From Thermoleophilia bacterium (GTDB taxonomy: Bacteria; Actinomycetota; Thermoleophilia; Gaiellales; Gaiellaceae), in assembly GCA_020845695.1 (NCBI GenBank), contig JADLFG010000003.1:1-25119 (forward strand): 25,119 nucleotides of DNA. The letters run 5' to 3'. Below the pieces are notes generated by a model that had not been told where the DNA came from, searched no databases, and worked only from the letters and a program-made list of their open reading frames with translations. Made by a program: the position numbers and the translations under genes. Of this stretch, positions 7,568 to 19,872 are shown one piece after another (within the stretch, counting starts at the first letter, position 1; each line of letters begins with the position of its first letter).

Positions 7568-8616
7568 GCGTCGGCGATCCGGTCGAAGAAGGGGATGGCG
7601 TCGAGCGGCCCGGGGGCCGCCTCGGGATGGAACTGGAGCGAGGCGAAGCCGTCGCCTGCGAGACCCTCGACGGTGCCGTCGTTGAGCGAGAGGTGGCTGA
7701 CCTCGGGCGCGTCGGAGGCGCCGACGGCGAAGCCGTGGTTCTGGACGGTGACGAGCACCCGGCTCGTGTCGCGCACCCGCACCGGGTGGTTGGCGCCGCG
7801 GTGGCCGAACGGGAGCTTGTACGTGCCCAGCCCGAGCGCGAGCCCGAGCAGCTGGTGGCCGAGGCAGACGCCGAACAGCTCGACCCGCCCGAGCAGGTCG
7901 CGCACGGTCCGGATCGCCTCCGTGAGCTGCGCGGGATCGCCGGGCCCGTTCCCGACGAGGACGGCGCGGGGCCGCAGCTCGAGCACCACGTCGGCGGCGA
8001 ACGTGGGCGGGCAGACGTACGCCTCGAGCCCCCGCTCCGCGAGTCGCCGGACGATCGAGCGCTTGCAGCCGAAGTCGAGCACGGCGACACGCGGCCCGGA
8101 TCCTTCCGAGTAGGGCTCCCGCGTGCCCGCGAGCAGCCCGAGCGGCGGATGGGCGAGCTCGGGCTCGGCGAGCGCCCGCTCGTAGTCGATGTGCGGCTCG
8201 GCGAGCGCCCTCGCGAGCAGCTCGCCCGGCTCGGCCTCCCCGAGCGCGCAGCGCATCGCGCCCTGGGAGCGGACGTGGCGGACGACCGCGCGCGTGTCCA
8301 CCTCCTCGAGCGCGACGACGCCCCGGCCCGCGAGCCAGCCCGCGAAGGCCGGGCGCAGGCGGCGGGCGACCACCGCGCGCGTCCAGATGCGATCCGACTC
8401 CATTCGCCCCTCGTCGACGCCGTAGTTGCCGACCAGCGGGTAGCTGAACGTCAGTACCTGCGCCGAGTAGCTCGGGTCGGTAACGGCCTCTTCGTACCCC
8501 GCCATCGCGGTCGTGAAGCAGATCTCCCCCGCGGCGACGCCGGGCGCGCCGGCGGCGCGACCCGGGAAGACCGTGCCGTCCTCGAGCACGAGCTGAGCGG
8601 GGCGAGTTGTCTGCAT
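7534..8616 (-). CDS. carA: Carbamoyl-phosphate synthase small subunit (glutaminase)
   Basis: This 360-residue subunit hydrolyses glutamine and channels ammonia to CarB. The N-terminal CarA domain covers residues 1-150 ([23 protein letters not shown]), and a class I glutamine amidotransferase domain covers 175-350. The catalytic triad is visible: Cys251 in FGVCLGHQ, and His330 and Glu332 in [17 protein letters not shown] and NHGFAV are also conserved. The ATG at 8616 is chosen because homology begins at once (QLVLEDGT); the frame stays open far upstream across argC, but that part is not homologous. The start codon lies within a GCATAA motif of a proposed ArgR operator, and a TATTAT -10-like element (8640-8635) precedes it. 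It is the first gene of the leftward carAB unit. Confidence 0.96.
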   Translation of the reverse strand: MQTTRPAQLVLEDGTVFPGRAAGAPGVAAGEICFTTAMAGYEEAVTDPSYSAQVLTFSYPLVGNYGVDEGRMESDRIWTRAVVARRLRPAFAGWLAGRGVVALEEVDTRAVVRHVRSQGAMRCALGEAEPGELLARALAEPHIDYERALAEPELAHPPLGLLAGTREPYSEGSGPRVAVLDFGCKRSIVRRLAERGLEAYVCPPTFAADVVLELRPRAVLVGNGPGDPAQLTEAIRTVRDLLGRVELFGVCLGHQLLGLALGLGTYKLPFGHRGANHPVRVRDTSRVLVTVQNHGFAVGASDAPEVSHLSLNDGTVEGLAGDGFASLQFHPEAAPGPLDAIPFFDRIADACRSAPTFAAS

Positions 8617-8736
8617 AACTACTCTCAAGATCGCATAATACGCAATAGGATGACTCCGCGCACCCGGCGACCCCGGAATCCGGGCGAGCCGCCGCACGTA
8701 ATGGCATAACATCTCTACTTCATGCATAATAAGCGT
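8605..8736. promoter_or_regulatory. Divergent carA-argC control region with paired ArgR-type boxes
   Basis: GCATAA occurs four times: 8613-8618, 8633-8638, 8704-8709 and 8724-8729. Each pair is spaced exactly 20 bases, the pitch expected for tandem ARG boxes bound by one ArgR hexamer. The first pair overlaps the carA start codon and its TATTAT -10-like element (8640-8635). The second overlaps argC's CATAAT (8725-8730), six bases before the ATG at 8737, with ATGGCA as a candidate -35 at 18 bases. The half-site resembles TGCATA-type ArgR sites of actinobacteria. AT-rich DNA stands out here against the GC-rich surroundings. Repression by arginine is the inference. Confidence 0.65.
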
Positions 8737-9732
8737 ATGGTTCCCGTCGCCGTCGTCGGCGCCGCCGGCTACTCCGGCCAGGAGACGCTCGATCGGGTGC
8801 TTGCGCACCCGGGACTCGACCTGGTCGCGCTCGGCTCGGACACGCTCGCCGGCCGGCCGGCGAGCGCGCTCGACCCGCGCCTCGCCCGCAACGGAGCCTC
8901 GCACGCGCCGGCGTTCGTCACGAACGAGGAGGCGCTCGCCGCCGGGGCGGAGCTCGTGCTGCTCTGCCTCGACCACAGCCGCGCGGCCGCGCTCGAGCCG
9001 CCGGCGGACGGCGTCGTCGTCGACCTCACGGGCGCCCACCGGCTCCGCGACGCCGACCTCTACGCGCGCTGGTACGGCTTCGAGCATCCGAGCCCGGCCG
9101 GGCTCAGCGCGTGGTGCTACGCGCTCCCGGAGCTGTGGCCGCCCACCAGCCGCCTGATCGCAAACCCCGGCTGCTACGCGACCGCGGCGCTCCTCGCGCT
9201 CGCCCCGCTCGCCGGAGCGGTCGACCCCGAAAGCGTCGTCGTCGACGCGAAGTCCGGCGTCTCCGGCGCCGGCCGGACGCTGAAGCCGAGCTCGCACGCG
9301 GGCTTCGTGCTCGAGAACCTCTCCGCCTACCGGGTCGGCAGCCACCAGCACGAGCCGGAGATCGAGCAGGCGCTCGGCTTCCCGGTCTGCTTCGTGCCGC
9401 ACCTGCTGCCGATCCGTCGCGGGCTCGTCGCCACGTGCTACGTCCGCGGCGTCAGCGCGGCCGGCGTGCGCGAGCTGCTAGAGGATGCCTACGCGGGCTC
9501 GCCCGCGGTCAGCGTCCTGCCCGCCGACGTAACGCCGGAGCTCGCGCGCGTGCAGGGCACCGACGCCGCCGAGCTCGCGGTCTTCGCCGACCGCGCCACC
9601 GACCACGCGATCGTGATCTGCGCGATCGACAACCTCGGCAAGGGAGCGGCCGGCCAGGCCGTCCAGAACGCCAACCTGGCGCTCGGCTTGCCCGAGACGG
9701 CCGGCCTTCGCCTCGCGGGGGTGCTGGTGTGA
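8737..9732 (+). CDS. argC: N-acetyl-gamma-glutamyl-phosphate reductase
   Basis: ArgC reduces N-acetylglutamyl phosphate to the semialdehyde with NADPH, the third step to ornithine. The protein has 331 residues. The nucleotide-binding loop is VVGAAGYSGQE at residues 6-16, the catalytic Cys146 lies in NPGCYATA, and the conserved histidines lie in GSHQHEPEIEQ near 203-205. KSGVSGAGR is also present. I chose ATG 8737 because the family usually starts right before VAVVGA and because CATAAT lies six bases upstream, fitting a leaderless start; ATG 8722 would add MHNKR. It is the first gene of the arginine operon and ends in GTGTGA, overlapping the GTG start of argJ by four bases. Confidence 0.95.
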   Translation: MVPVAVVGAAGYSGQETLDRVLAHPGLDLVALGSDTLAGRPASALDPRLARNGASHAPAFVTNEEALAAGAELVLLCLDHSRAAALEPPADGVVVDLTGAHRLRDADLYARWYGFEHPSPAGLSAWCYALPELWPPTSRLIANPGCYATAALLALAPLAGAVDPESVVVDAKSGVSGAGRTLKPSSHAGFVLENLSAYRVGSHQHEPEIEQALGFPVCFVPHLLPIRRGLVATCYVRGVSAAGVRELLEDAYAGSPAVSVLPADVTPELARVQGTDAAELAVFADRATDHAIVICAIDNLGKGAAGQAVQNANLALGLPETAGLRLAGVLV

Positions 9733-10892
9733 GCGTCACCGCCGCCGGGGGCTTCGTCGCGACCGGGATCCACGCCGGCATCCGCCGCTCGGGTCGCGAT
9801 CTCGCGATCGTCTGCTCGACGGCACCGTCCACGGGCGCCGCCATGCTCACCGCGAATCGAGTCCAGGCCGCCCCGGTCGTCGTGACCCGGGCCCACCTCG
9901 CCGCGGCGCAGCCGCGAGCCGTCGTCGTCAACTCCGGCTCGGCCACCGCCGCCACCGGCACGCGCGGCGAGCTCGACGCGCTCGCGACCACCGCCGAGGC
10001 GGCACGCCTGCTCGGCCTGCGCTCCGAGCAGGTCCTGCCGCTCTCGACCGGCGTGATCGGGACGCGGCTTCCGCTCGAGCGGATGCTCACTGGCCTGCGG
10101 GGAGCCGTCTCCGCGCTCTCGGCCGACGGGGGCCGCGACGCTGCCGAGGCGATCATGACCACCGACACCCGGACGAAGGAGGCCTCCGTCTCGCGCGACG
10201 GCTTCACGGTCGGCGGGATGGCGAAGGGCGCCGGGATGATCCACCCCGTGCTCGCGACCATGCTCGCGGTCGTGACGACCGACTACCCGCTCGCGCCCGG
10301 CGAGGCGGCCGGCTTCCTGGGCCCCGCCGTCGACGAGAGCTTCAACCGGATCTCGGTCGACGGCGAGTGCTCGACGAACGATGCCGTGATCCTGCTCGCC
10401 AACGGCTCGAGCGGCGTCGCGCGCGAGCCGGCCCGCGACGAGAGCTTCCGGGCGGCGCTGCACGAGGTGTGCGCCGACCTCTCGGCGCAGATCATCGGCG
10501 ACGGCGAGGGCGCGACCGTGGTGCTCGAGATCGCCGTCACCGGCGCCGCGAGCGACCAGGAGGCGACCGCGATCGCCAGGCGCGTCGCCACCTCGCCGCT
10601 CGTGAAGACGGCCGCCTTCGGGCGCGACCCGAACTGGGGGCGCGTGCTCGCCGCCGCCGGCTCGGCCACCTGGAACGGCGGCTTCGCCCGGCTCGACCCG
10701 GAGCTCGTGCGGCTCGCCTTCAACGGCACCACCGTCTACGCGCGGGGCCTGCCGCTCGCGGCTGACCCCGAGCTCGCGGGCCCGTCCTGCCGGATCGAGC
10801 TCGACCTCGGCCTGGGCGACGGCGCCGCCACCTACCTCGCCTCCGACCTCAGCTACGACTACGTGCGCATCAACGCGGAGTACACGACGTGA
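9729..10892 (+). CDS. argJ: Glutamate N-acetyltransferase / ornithine acetyltransferase
   Basis: ArgJ moves the acetyl group from N-acetylornithine back to glutamate, closing the cyclic arginine pathway so that no ArgE is needed. It has 387 residues and cleaves itself into two chains; the site is Ala176-Thr177 in MAKGAGMIHPVLATMLA, where Thr177 becomes the nucleophile. STGVIGT near 106-112 carries the oxyanion threonine region, and the C-terminal half shows SVDGECSTNDAV and GRDPNWGR. One oddity is that the usually well-kept NSGNANACTG block reads NSGSATAATG at 68-77. Whether it is monofunctional or also uses acetyl-CoA cannot be told from sequence. The GTG start overlaps argC (GTGA), and the stop overlaps argB the same way. 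Confidence 0.94.
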   Translation: MSVTAAGGFVATGIHAGIRRSGRDLAIVCSTAPSTGAAMLTANRVQAAPVVVTRAHLAAAQPRAVVVNSGSATAATGTRGELDALATTAEAARLLGLRSEQVLPLSTGVIGTRLPLERMLTGLRGAVSALSADGGRDAAEAIMTTDTRTKEASVSRDGFTVGGMAKGAGMIHPVLATMLAVVTTDYPLAPGEAAGFLGPAVDESFNRISVDGECSTNDAVILLANGSSGVAREPARDESFRAALHEVCADLSAQIIGDGEGATVVLEIAVTGAASDQEATAIARRVATSPLVKTAAFGRDPNWGRVLAAAGSATWNGGFARLDPELVRLAFNGTTVYARGLPLAADPELAGPSCRIELDLGLGDGAATYLASDLSYDYVRINAEYTT

Positions 10893-11571
10893 GCCGCCTC
10901 GTGCTCAAGGTCGGCGGTGCCGTCGCCTCGGAGTCCGCCCACCTCGCGCTGGAGCTGGCGGCGGCGGGCCACGAGGTGGTCGTCGTCCACGGCGCGGGCC
11001 CGCAGATCTCGGCGGAGATGCGCCGCCGCGGCCTCGAGGTGACGTTCGTGAACGGGCGTCGCTACACGAACGAGGCAGCGCTCGAGATCGTCCGCGAGTC
11101 GCTCGCCGAGGTCAACGCGGGCCTCTGCGCCGCGATCGGCGAGCGCGCGCTCGGCTTCATGGGCGACGAGCTCGGCCTCGAAGCCGTTCAGGTTCCCAAG
11201 CTCGGCCTCGTCGGGGACCCCGTCCCGAGTCGCCCCGCGCTCGTCGAGAGCGCGTTTCGGGACGGGCGGATCCCGGTCGTCGCTCCCCTGGCGAAGGGAC
11301 CGCTCAATGTCAACGCCGACGAGGCCGCGGTGGCCCTCGCCGCCGGCCTGGAGGCAGAGCGGATCCTCTTCGTGACAGATGTACCGGGAGTGCTGGTCGA
11401 CGGAGACGTTGTACCGTCGCTCGGCGCCGACGAGGCCGAAACCCTTCTGATCGACGGCACGTTCCAGGGCGGGATCGTGCCGAAGCTCGAGGCCGCGGTG
11501 CGCGCCGCCCGGCTCGGCCTGCGCACGGAGATCGGCACGACGCGGATCCTCGCCCGCGCGGAGGCGCCGGC

Positions 11572-11575
<4 letters not shown>
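10889..11575 (+). CDS. argB: Acetylglutamate kinase, short form
   Basis: ArgB phosphorylates N-acetylglutamate. This 228-residue protein is of the amino-acid kinase fold: Lys7 in LVLKVGG, HGAGPQIS near 34-41 (usually HGGGP), FVNGRRYT, NVNADEAA, FVTDVPGV and GIVPKLEAA at the C-terminal ATP site. It starts directly at the first strand and lacks the N-terminal helix that arginine-inhibited kinases use to form ring hexamers, so by family knowledge it should be insensitive to arginine, as in E. coli. It is shorter than most ArgB (about 260-300). LysW-type kinases are an alternative, but no lysW is near and the operon is arg. GTGA overlaps exist at both ends. Confidence 0.92.
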
Positions 11576-15771
<4,196 letters not shown>

Positions 15772-15787
15772 GCTCGGGCCCGTGACG

Positions 15788-16981
15788 ATGCTCCGCGAGA
15801 TCGCCGAGGCGATCGGCACGCCGTTCTACCTCTACGACGGCGACCTCGTGCGCGCGCGCATCGCGCGGCTTCGCGCGGCGCTCGGCGGGGCGCCCCACCG
15901 GCTCTGCTACGCGGTCAAGGCGAACGACGCGCTCGCGCTCGTGCGCCTGGCCCGCGACGAGGGTCTCGGCGCGGACATCGTCTCGGGCGGGGAACTCTGG
16001 AAGGCGCTCGCGGCGGGGATGCCGGCGGAGCGGATCGTCTTCTCCGGCGCCGGCAAGCGCCGCGACGAGATCCGCGCCGCGCTCGAGGCGGGCGTCGGCT
16101 CGATCAACGTCGAGTCGCCGGGCGAGCTCGACGTCGTCGCCGAGGAGGCGCGGGCGCTTCGCGTCGTCGCTCGCGTCGCCGCCCGGCTGAACCCGGACGT
16201 CGAGCCCGGCACGCACGCCTACGTCGCGACCGGCCACGGCACGAGCAAGTTCGGCCTCGCGGCCTCGCAGGTGCGCGCGGAGCTCCTGCGCGCGGCCGCC
16301 GACCCGGCGCTCGAGCCGGTCGGGATCTCCTTCCACGTCGGCTCCCAGCTCCTCGACCCGGAGCCCGTGTTCGCGGCGGCGGAGCGGGCCGCGGAGGTGT
16401 GGCGGGAGCTCGCCGCGACCGGCGTGCCGCTGCGCGACCTCGACGCGGGCGGCGGGCTCGGCGTCCCCTACCGCGGCGGCGACGACGTCGACGTCGAGCT
16501 CTACGCGCGCCGGCTCGCGCGACTGGCCGGCGAGCTCGGTGCGACGCTCGTGCTCGAGCCCGGCCGCTACCTCGTCGCCCCGGCCGGCACGTTCGTGACC
16601 CGGGTCCTCTACGTGAAGGACGTGCCCGGCCGCCGGATCGCGGTCTGCGACGGGGGCATGAACGACCTCGTCCGGCCGGCGCTCTACGACGCGTTCCACC
16701 CGGTCGAGCTCGCCGGCGCAGAGGGACGAGAGCGCGGCCCGGTCGACGTGGTCGGCCCGGTCTGCGAGACGGGCGACTTCCTCGCGCTCGGGCGCGAGCT
16801 CGAGCTGCCGGAGCCGGGCGACCTCGTCGCCGTCGGCTACGCGGGCGCCTACGGCCGGGTGATGGCCTCGACCTACAACGCGCGGCCGCTCTGCGCCGAG
16901 GTGCTCGCCGAGGGCGGAACGTGGCGGGTGATCCGCGAGGCCGGGACGTACGAGGACCTGGTGCGCGGCGAGACGCGCTAG
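15788..16981 (+). CDS. lysA: Diaminopimelate decarboxylase
   Basis: LysA decarboxylates meso-diaminopimelate to lysine, the last step of the pathway. It has 397 residues. The PLP lysine is Lys44 in CYAVKANDALAL of the alanine-racemase-like barrel; HVGSQLLDP and LDAGGGLGVPY bind cofactor phosphate, EPGRYLV follows, and the catalytic Cys326 lies in VCETGDFLA with GYAGAYG and STYNARP after it. ATG 15788 is chosen; GTG 15782 (V-T-M) would add two residues. It is the last gene of the arg operon, joined to argH by a short gap, so arginine and lysine synthesis may share a transcript. Three hairpin repeats follow. Confidence 0.93.
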   Translation: MLREIAEAIGTPFYLYDGDLVRARIARLRAALGGAPHRLCYAVKANDALALVRLARDEGLGADIVSGGELWKALAAGMPAERIVFSGAGKRRDEIRAALEAGVGSINVESPGELDVVAEEARALRVVARVAARLNPDVEPGTHAYVATGHGTSKFGLAASQVRAELLRAAADPALEPVGISFHVGSQLLDPEPVFAAAERAAEVWRELAATGVPLRDLDAGGGLGVPYRGGDDVDVELYARRLARLAGELGATLVLEPGRYLVAPAGTFVTRVLYVKDVPGRRIAVCDGGMNDLVRPALYDAFHPVELAGAEGRERGPVDVVGPVCETGDFLALGRELELPEPGDLVAVGYAGAYGRVMASTYNARPLCAEVLAEGGTWRVIREAGTYEDLVRGETR

Positions 16982-17006
16982 CCGCCGCGGCGAAACCCGG
17001 AAACGC

Positions 17007-17139
17007 GGGGGCGGGACCTGTCCCGCCCGCCCGGCGCGGCCGGCAGGGAAGGCGTGGGGGCGGGACTTGCCCCGCCCGCCCGGCGCGGCCGGCGGGACCC
17101 AGCGGGGAGGTGTAGGGGCGGGGCTTGTCCCGCCCCTAC
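17007..17139. repeat. Three intergenic GC hairpin repeats between convergent operons
   Basis: Units at 17007-17044 and 17056-17093 are 38 bases each, differ at two positions and are 49 bases apart. A related third unit lies at 17112-17139. Each is an inverted repeat: unit 1 pairs GGGCGGGAC with GTCCCGCCC perfectly (17009-17028), unit 2 has one mismatch, and unit 3 has an 11-bp perfect stem, GTAGGGGCGGG with CCCGCCCCTAC. They lie between the stops of lysA and the aquaporin gene, so they can end transcription from both sides. Their near-identity suggests a dispersed REP-like or MITE-like family. Confidence 0.7.
17112..17139. terminator. Likely bidirectional terminator (third repeat unit)
   Basis: This unit has an 11-bp perfect stem with a GCTTGT loop, 12 bases from the aquaporin stop and about 130 from the lysA stop. 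It lacks a T-run, as is usual for GC-rich actinobacterial hairpin terminators. Confidence 0.5.
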
Positions 17140-17151
17140 GGCCGGCCGCGG

Positions 17152-17850
17152 CTAGAACGGCTCTGGCGGCTGCTCTTTCAGGTAGAGCCGGTCGTAGAGG
17201 AGCGCGGCGAGCGCGCCGCCGAACAGGGGCGCGAGGTAGTAGAGCCAGCCGTCGCTCCAGATCCAGCCCACGAGCTGCGGCCCGAACGCGCGGGCCGGAT
17301 TCATCGCGGCGCCGGTGAGCGGGCCGCCCACGAGAATCCCCACGGAGACCGCGAGACCGATCGCGAAGCCGGCGACGATCGGGAACGCCCCCCGCTTGTC
17401 GACGGCGGTCGCGAACACGACGAGGACGAGCGCGAACGTCATCAACACCTCGAGCAGGAACCCCTCACCGGCGGAGACACCGTCGGCGAGCTCCGGCGTC
17501 CCGAACCGGGCGATCCTGCCGAGCTCGTCGTCGAAGACGGCCCGCAGCAGCAGCGCGGCGACGACCGCGCCCGCGAGCTGCGAGACGAAGTACACGGTGG
17601 CCATCGCGCGGGTGATCCGCTTCGTGATGAGGAAGCCGAACGTGACGGCGGGGTTGAAGTGGCCTCCGGAGACGTGTCCGAGCGCGGTCACCATGATCCC
17701 GAGCACGAGCCCGTGGGCGGCCGCCACGGTCAGGAGCGACGCCTCGCCGATCCCCGCCAGGGTGATGATCGAGCCGGCGCCGAAGAACGTGAGCGCGCCC
17801 GCACCCAGCGCCTCGGCGACGCCGCGACGCAGTGCATCCTGCTGGTCCAC
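17152..17850 (-). CDS. MIP-family aquaporin with a TIP-like selectivity filter
   Basis: This is a 232-residue membrane channel with six hydrophobic segments and two NPA boxes: SGGHFNPAVTFG (Asn66) and GAAMNPARAFGP (Asn184). Counting back from the NPA motifs gives an aromatic/arginine filter of His46, Ile172, Ala181 and Arg187. E. coli AqpZ has F-H-T-R and GlpF W-G-F-R, while H-I-A-R resembles plant tonoplast aquaporins, some of which pass ammonia, hydrogen peroxide or glycerol. The GlpF-type Asp after NPAR is absent. It is the last gene of the potassium operon, 32 bases after ktrA, so a role in osmotic adjustment is likely. The substrate cannot be fixed from sequence. Confidence 0.93.
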   Translation of the reverse strand: MDQQDALRRGVAEALGAGALTFFGAGSIITLAGIGEASLLTVAAAHGLVLGIMVTALGHVSGGHFNPAVTFGFLITKRITRAMATVYFVSQLAGAVVAALLLRAVFDDELGRIARFGTPELADGVSAGEGFLLEVLMTFALVLVVFATAVDKRGAFPIVAGFAIGLAVSVGILVGGPLTGAAMNPARAFGPQLVGWIWSDGWLYYLAPLFGGALAALLYDRLYLKEQPPEPF

Positions 17851-17882
17851 GCGGGATAGCCTAGCGACGGGACCGGCCGGAG

Positions 17883-18542
17883 TCAGCCGAGCTCGGCGAA
17901 GCCCTCGGCGTGCCCGGTCTCGCCGGCGACGACGAGCACGTCACCCGCGCGCACGACCGTGTCGGGAGTCGCGTACGTGAAGGCTCCGTCCTTCGGCTTC
18001 ACGCAGACGACCGTGATCCCGTAGCGCCGGCGCACCTCCGCCTCGGCGAGGGTCTTGCCCACGACCTCGGCCGGTGCCACCGTCTCGACGAGCGCGAACC
18101 CCTGGTCGAGCTGAACGTAGTCGAGGGTCGAGCGGCCGGCGACCGTGTGGGCGACGCGGATGCCCATGTCACGCTCCGGGAAGACGACGCGGTGCGCGCC
18201 CACCCGCTGGAGAATCCTCCCGTGCGCGTCGGTGATCGCCTTCGCCACGATCCGCCTGATCCCGAGATCGACGAGCACCGAGGTCGTGAGGATGCTCGCC
18301 TCGATGTTCGTCCCGATCGCGACCACGGCCGTCGTGAAGTCCGCGGCCCCCACCTGGGCCATCGCCTCGGGATCGGTCGAGTCGGCCTGGACGACATGGG
18401 TCAGGACGCCCGCGTGACCCTGCACGCGCCGCTCGTCGGTATCGATTCCGAGCACCCCGTGGCCGAGGTCGACGAGCGTGCGCGCGAGCGCGCCGCCGAA
18501 GCGGCCGAGGCCGGCGACGAGGAACTCCCGCTGCCTAGCCAA
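17883..18542 (-). CDS. ktrA: KtrA-type regulatory subunit of potassium uptake
   Basis: This 219-residue cytoplasmic RCK protein gates the KtrB channel in response to nucleotides. The RCK_N domain (5-120) has the Rossmann loop VAGLGRFGGALA and the acidic end GIDTDE that binds the ribose; a TrkA_C domain (about 135-215) carries the c-di-AMP or ligand-binding fold. The size is close to B. subtilis KtrA (222). The start is TTG at 18542, backed by GGAGGAG 10 bases upstream; it overlaps the ktrB stop by 8 bases, so the two are translationally coupled. Confidence 0.93.
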   Translation of the reverse strand: MARQREFLVAGLGRFGGALARTLVDLGHGVLGIDTDERRVQGHAGVLTHVVQADSTDPEAMAQVGAADFTTAVVAIGTNIEASILTTSVLVDLGIRRIVAKAITDAHGRILQRVGAHRVVFPERDMGIRVAHTVAGRSTLDYVQLDQGFALVETVAPAEVVGKTLAEAEVRRRYGITVVCVKPKDGAFTYATPDTVVRAGDVLVVAGETGHAEGFAELG

Positions 18543-19872
18543 TAATCGGCCGCTCCTCCGCGTTGCGATACCGCCGCGCCCGCTCCCGCAGGACGAGCGC
18601 GGTTCCCAGGCCGAGCGGCCCGACCCGTCCGAGGTACATGAGCACGATCAGCGCCACCTTTCCCGCCACCGGCAGACCCGCGGTGATCCCCGTGGAGAGC
18701 CCGACTGTACCGAATGCCGACGCCGCCTCGAAGACGCTCCGGGAGACGGTCGCGTCGCTGACGGCCACGAGCACGAGCGTGCAGAGCGCCACCGCGGCGA
18801 TCGCGATCAGCGTCACGGCGAGCGCCTGCCGCTGCGCGACGGCCGGCAGCCGCCGTCCGAACACGTTCACCTCCGGCTCGCCGCGGAGCTCGGCCCAGAC
18901 CATCAGTACGAGAACGGCGAGCGTTGTCACCTTGATCCCACCGCCGGTCCCGGCGCTGCCCGTGCCGACGAGCATCAGGAAGTCCTGCACGAGCAGCGTC
19001 TCGTCGTCCATCGCCCCGTAGTCGAGCGTGTTGAACCCCGCTGTCCGGGGCTGGACGCCCTGGAAGAAGCTCGCGAGCAGCTTCCCGGGCCAGTCGAGCG
19101 GCCCGAGCGTGTCAGGGTTCGTCCACTCGAACCCGAGCACCGTGACGAAGCCGACAGCGAGGAGGACGCCGGTGACGAGGAGGGTCAGCTTCGTGTGCAG
19201 CGACCAGCGCCGGGGCATCGAGAGCTCCCGCCGCAGCTCGAGCCAGACCGGGAAGCCGATCCCGCCCGCGACGACGGCCAGGGAGACCGTGACCGAGACC
19301 CAGCCGTCCGTCACGAACCCGGCGAGGTTGTCGCTCCAGAGTGCGAAGCCGGCGTTGTTGAACGCGGTGATCGCGTGGAAGACGCCGTGGTAGACGGCCG
19401 AGCCGGCCGAGTAGTCGTAGGAGAGCGCGAAGCGAAGCGCCAGGACCGTGGCCGCTAGCAGCTCGAAGAGGAGGCTGAACACGGTAACCCCGACCAGGAT
19501 CCGGCGGACGTCCCCGAGCTCCAGGGCGCCCGTCTCCGCCTGGGCGACGAGCCGCGTACGCAGGCCCATCCGGCGGGCCACGAGCAGGAAGAGCGCGGAG
19601 GCGAGCGTCATGATCCCGAGCCCGCCGATCTGGACGAGGAGCATGATCACGACCTCCCCGAACGTGCTCCAGTACCCGGGGGTGTCGACGACGATGAGGC
19701 CGGTCACGCAGATCGCGGACGTGGACGTGAACGCGGCGGTCAGGAACGAGGCCCCGCCCGCGCCGTCCGTCGCGACGGGCAGGAGCAGGAGGCCGGTCCC
19801 GACGAGGATCGCGGTGGCGAAGGCGACCGAGACGAGCTGGGCCGGGTGGCGCAGCTCGAGCAGCCTACGCAC
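18535..19872 (-). CDS. ktrB: KtrB-type potassium channel subunit
   Basis: This 445-residue member of the TrkH/KtrB superfamily is built of four M1-P-M2 units. The four P-loops each keep the filter glycine: ICVTGL (about 54-59), FNNAGFAL (171-178), QPRTAGFN (274-281) and AFGTVGLS (386-393). GTGSAGTGGGIKV (304-316) matches the flexible gate loop of the third M2 helix. The N-terminus LRHPAQLVSVAFA and the length match KtrB rather than Trk-type TrkH. The GTG start overlaps the upstream trkH stop by 8 bases, and the stop overlaps ktrA. Confidence 0.94.
   Translation of the reverse strand: MRRLLELRHPAQLVSVAFATAILVGTGLLLLPVATDGAGGASFLTAAFTSTSAICVTGLIVVDTPGYWSTFGEVVIMLLVQIGGLGIMTLASALFLLVARRMGLRTRLVAQAETGALELGDVRRILVGVTVFSLLFELLAATVLALRFALSYDYSAGSAVYHGVFHAITAFNNAGFALWSDNLAGFVTDGWVSVTVSLAVVAGGIGFPVWLELRRELSMPRRWSLHTKLTLLVTGVLLAVGFVTVLGFEWTNPDTLGPLDWPGKLLASFFQGVQPRTAGFNTLDYGAMDDETLLVQDFLMLVGTGSAGTGGGIKVTTLAVLVLMVWAELRGEPEVNVFGRRLPAVAQRQALAVTLIAIAAVALCTLVLVAVSDATVSRSVFEAASAFGTVGLSTGITAGLPVAGKVALIVLMYLGRVGPLGLGTALVLRERARRYRNAEERPIIG
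18553..18559 (-). promoter_or_regulatory. Ribosome binding site fixing the TTG start of ktrA
   Basis: GGAGGAG lies 10 bases before the TTG at 18542, inside the end of ktrB. It supports a TTG start where no ATG or GTG is available at the conserved N-terminus. Confidence 0.55.

Noticed and set aside
4244..8709. Long open frames on the plus strand opposite the PD40 gene, carB and carA (up to 622 codons).
   Set aside because: They are antisense shadows of very GC-rich genes: Arg/Glu/Asp-rich, no recognisable domain, while the minus-strand products are clear.
8617..9402. N-terminal extension of the carA frame across argC.
   Set aside because: CarA homology starts at ATG 8616; the extension is antisense to argC and crosses the divergent promoter.
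17007..17139. Possible CRISPR array.
   Set aside because: Only three units, gaps of about 11-18 bases, the third unit diverged, and no cas genes.
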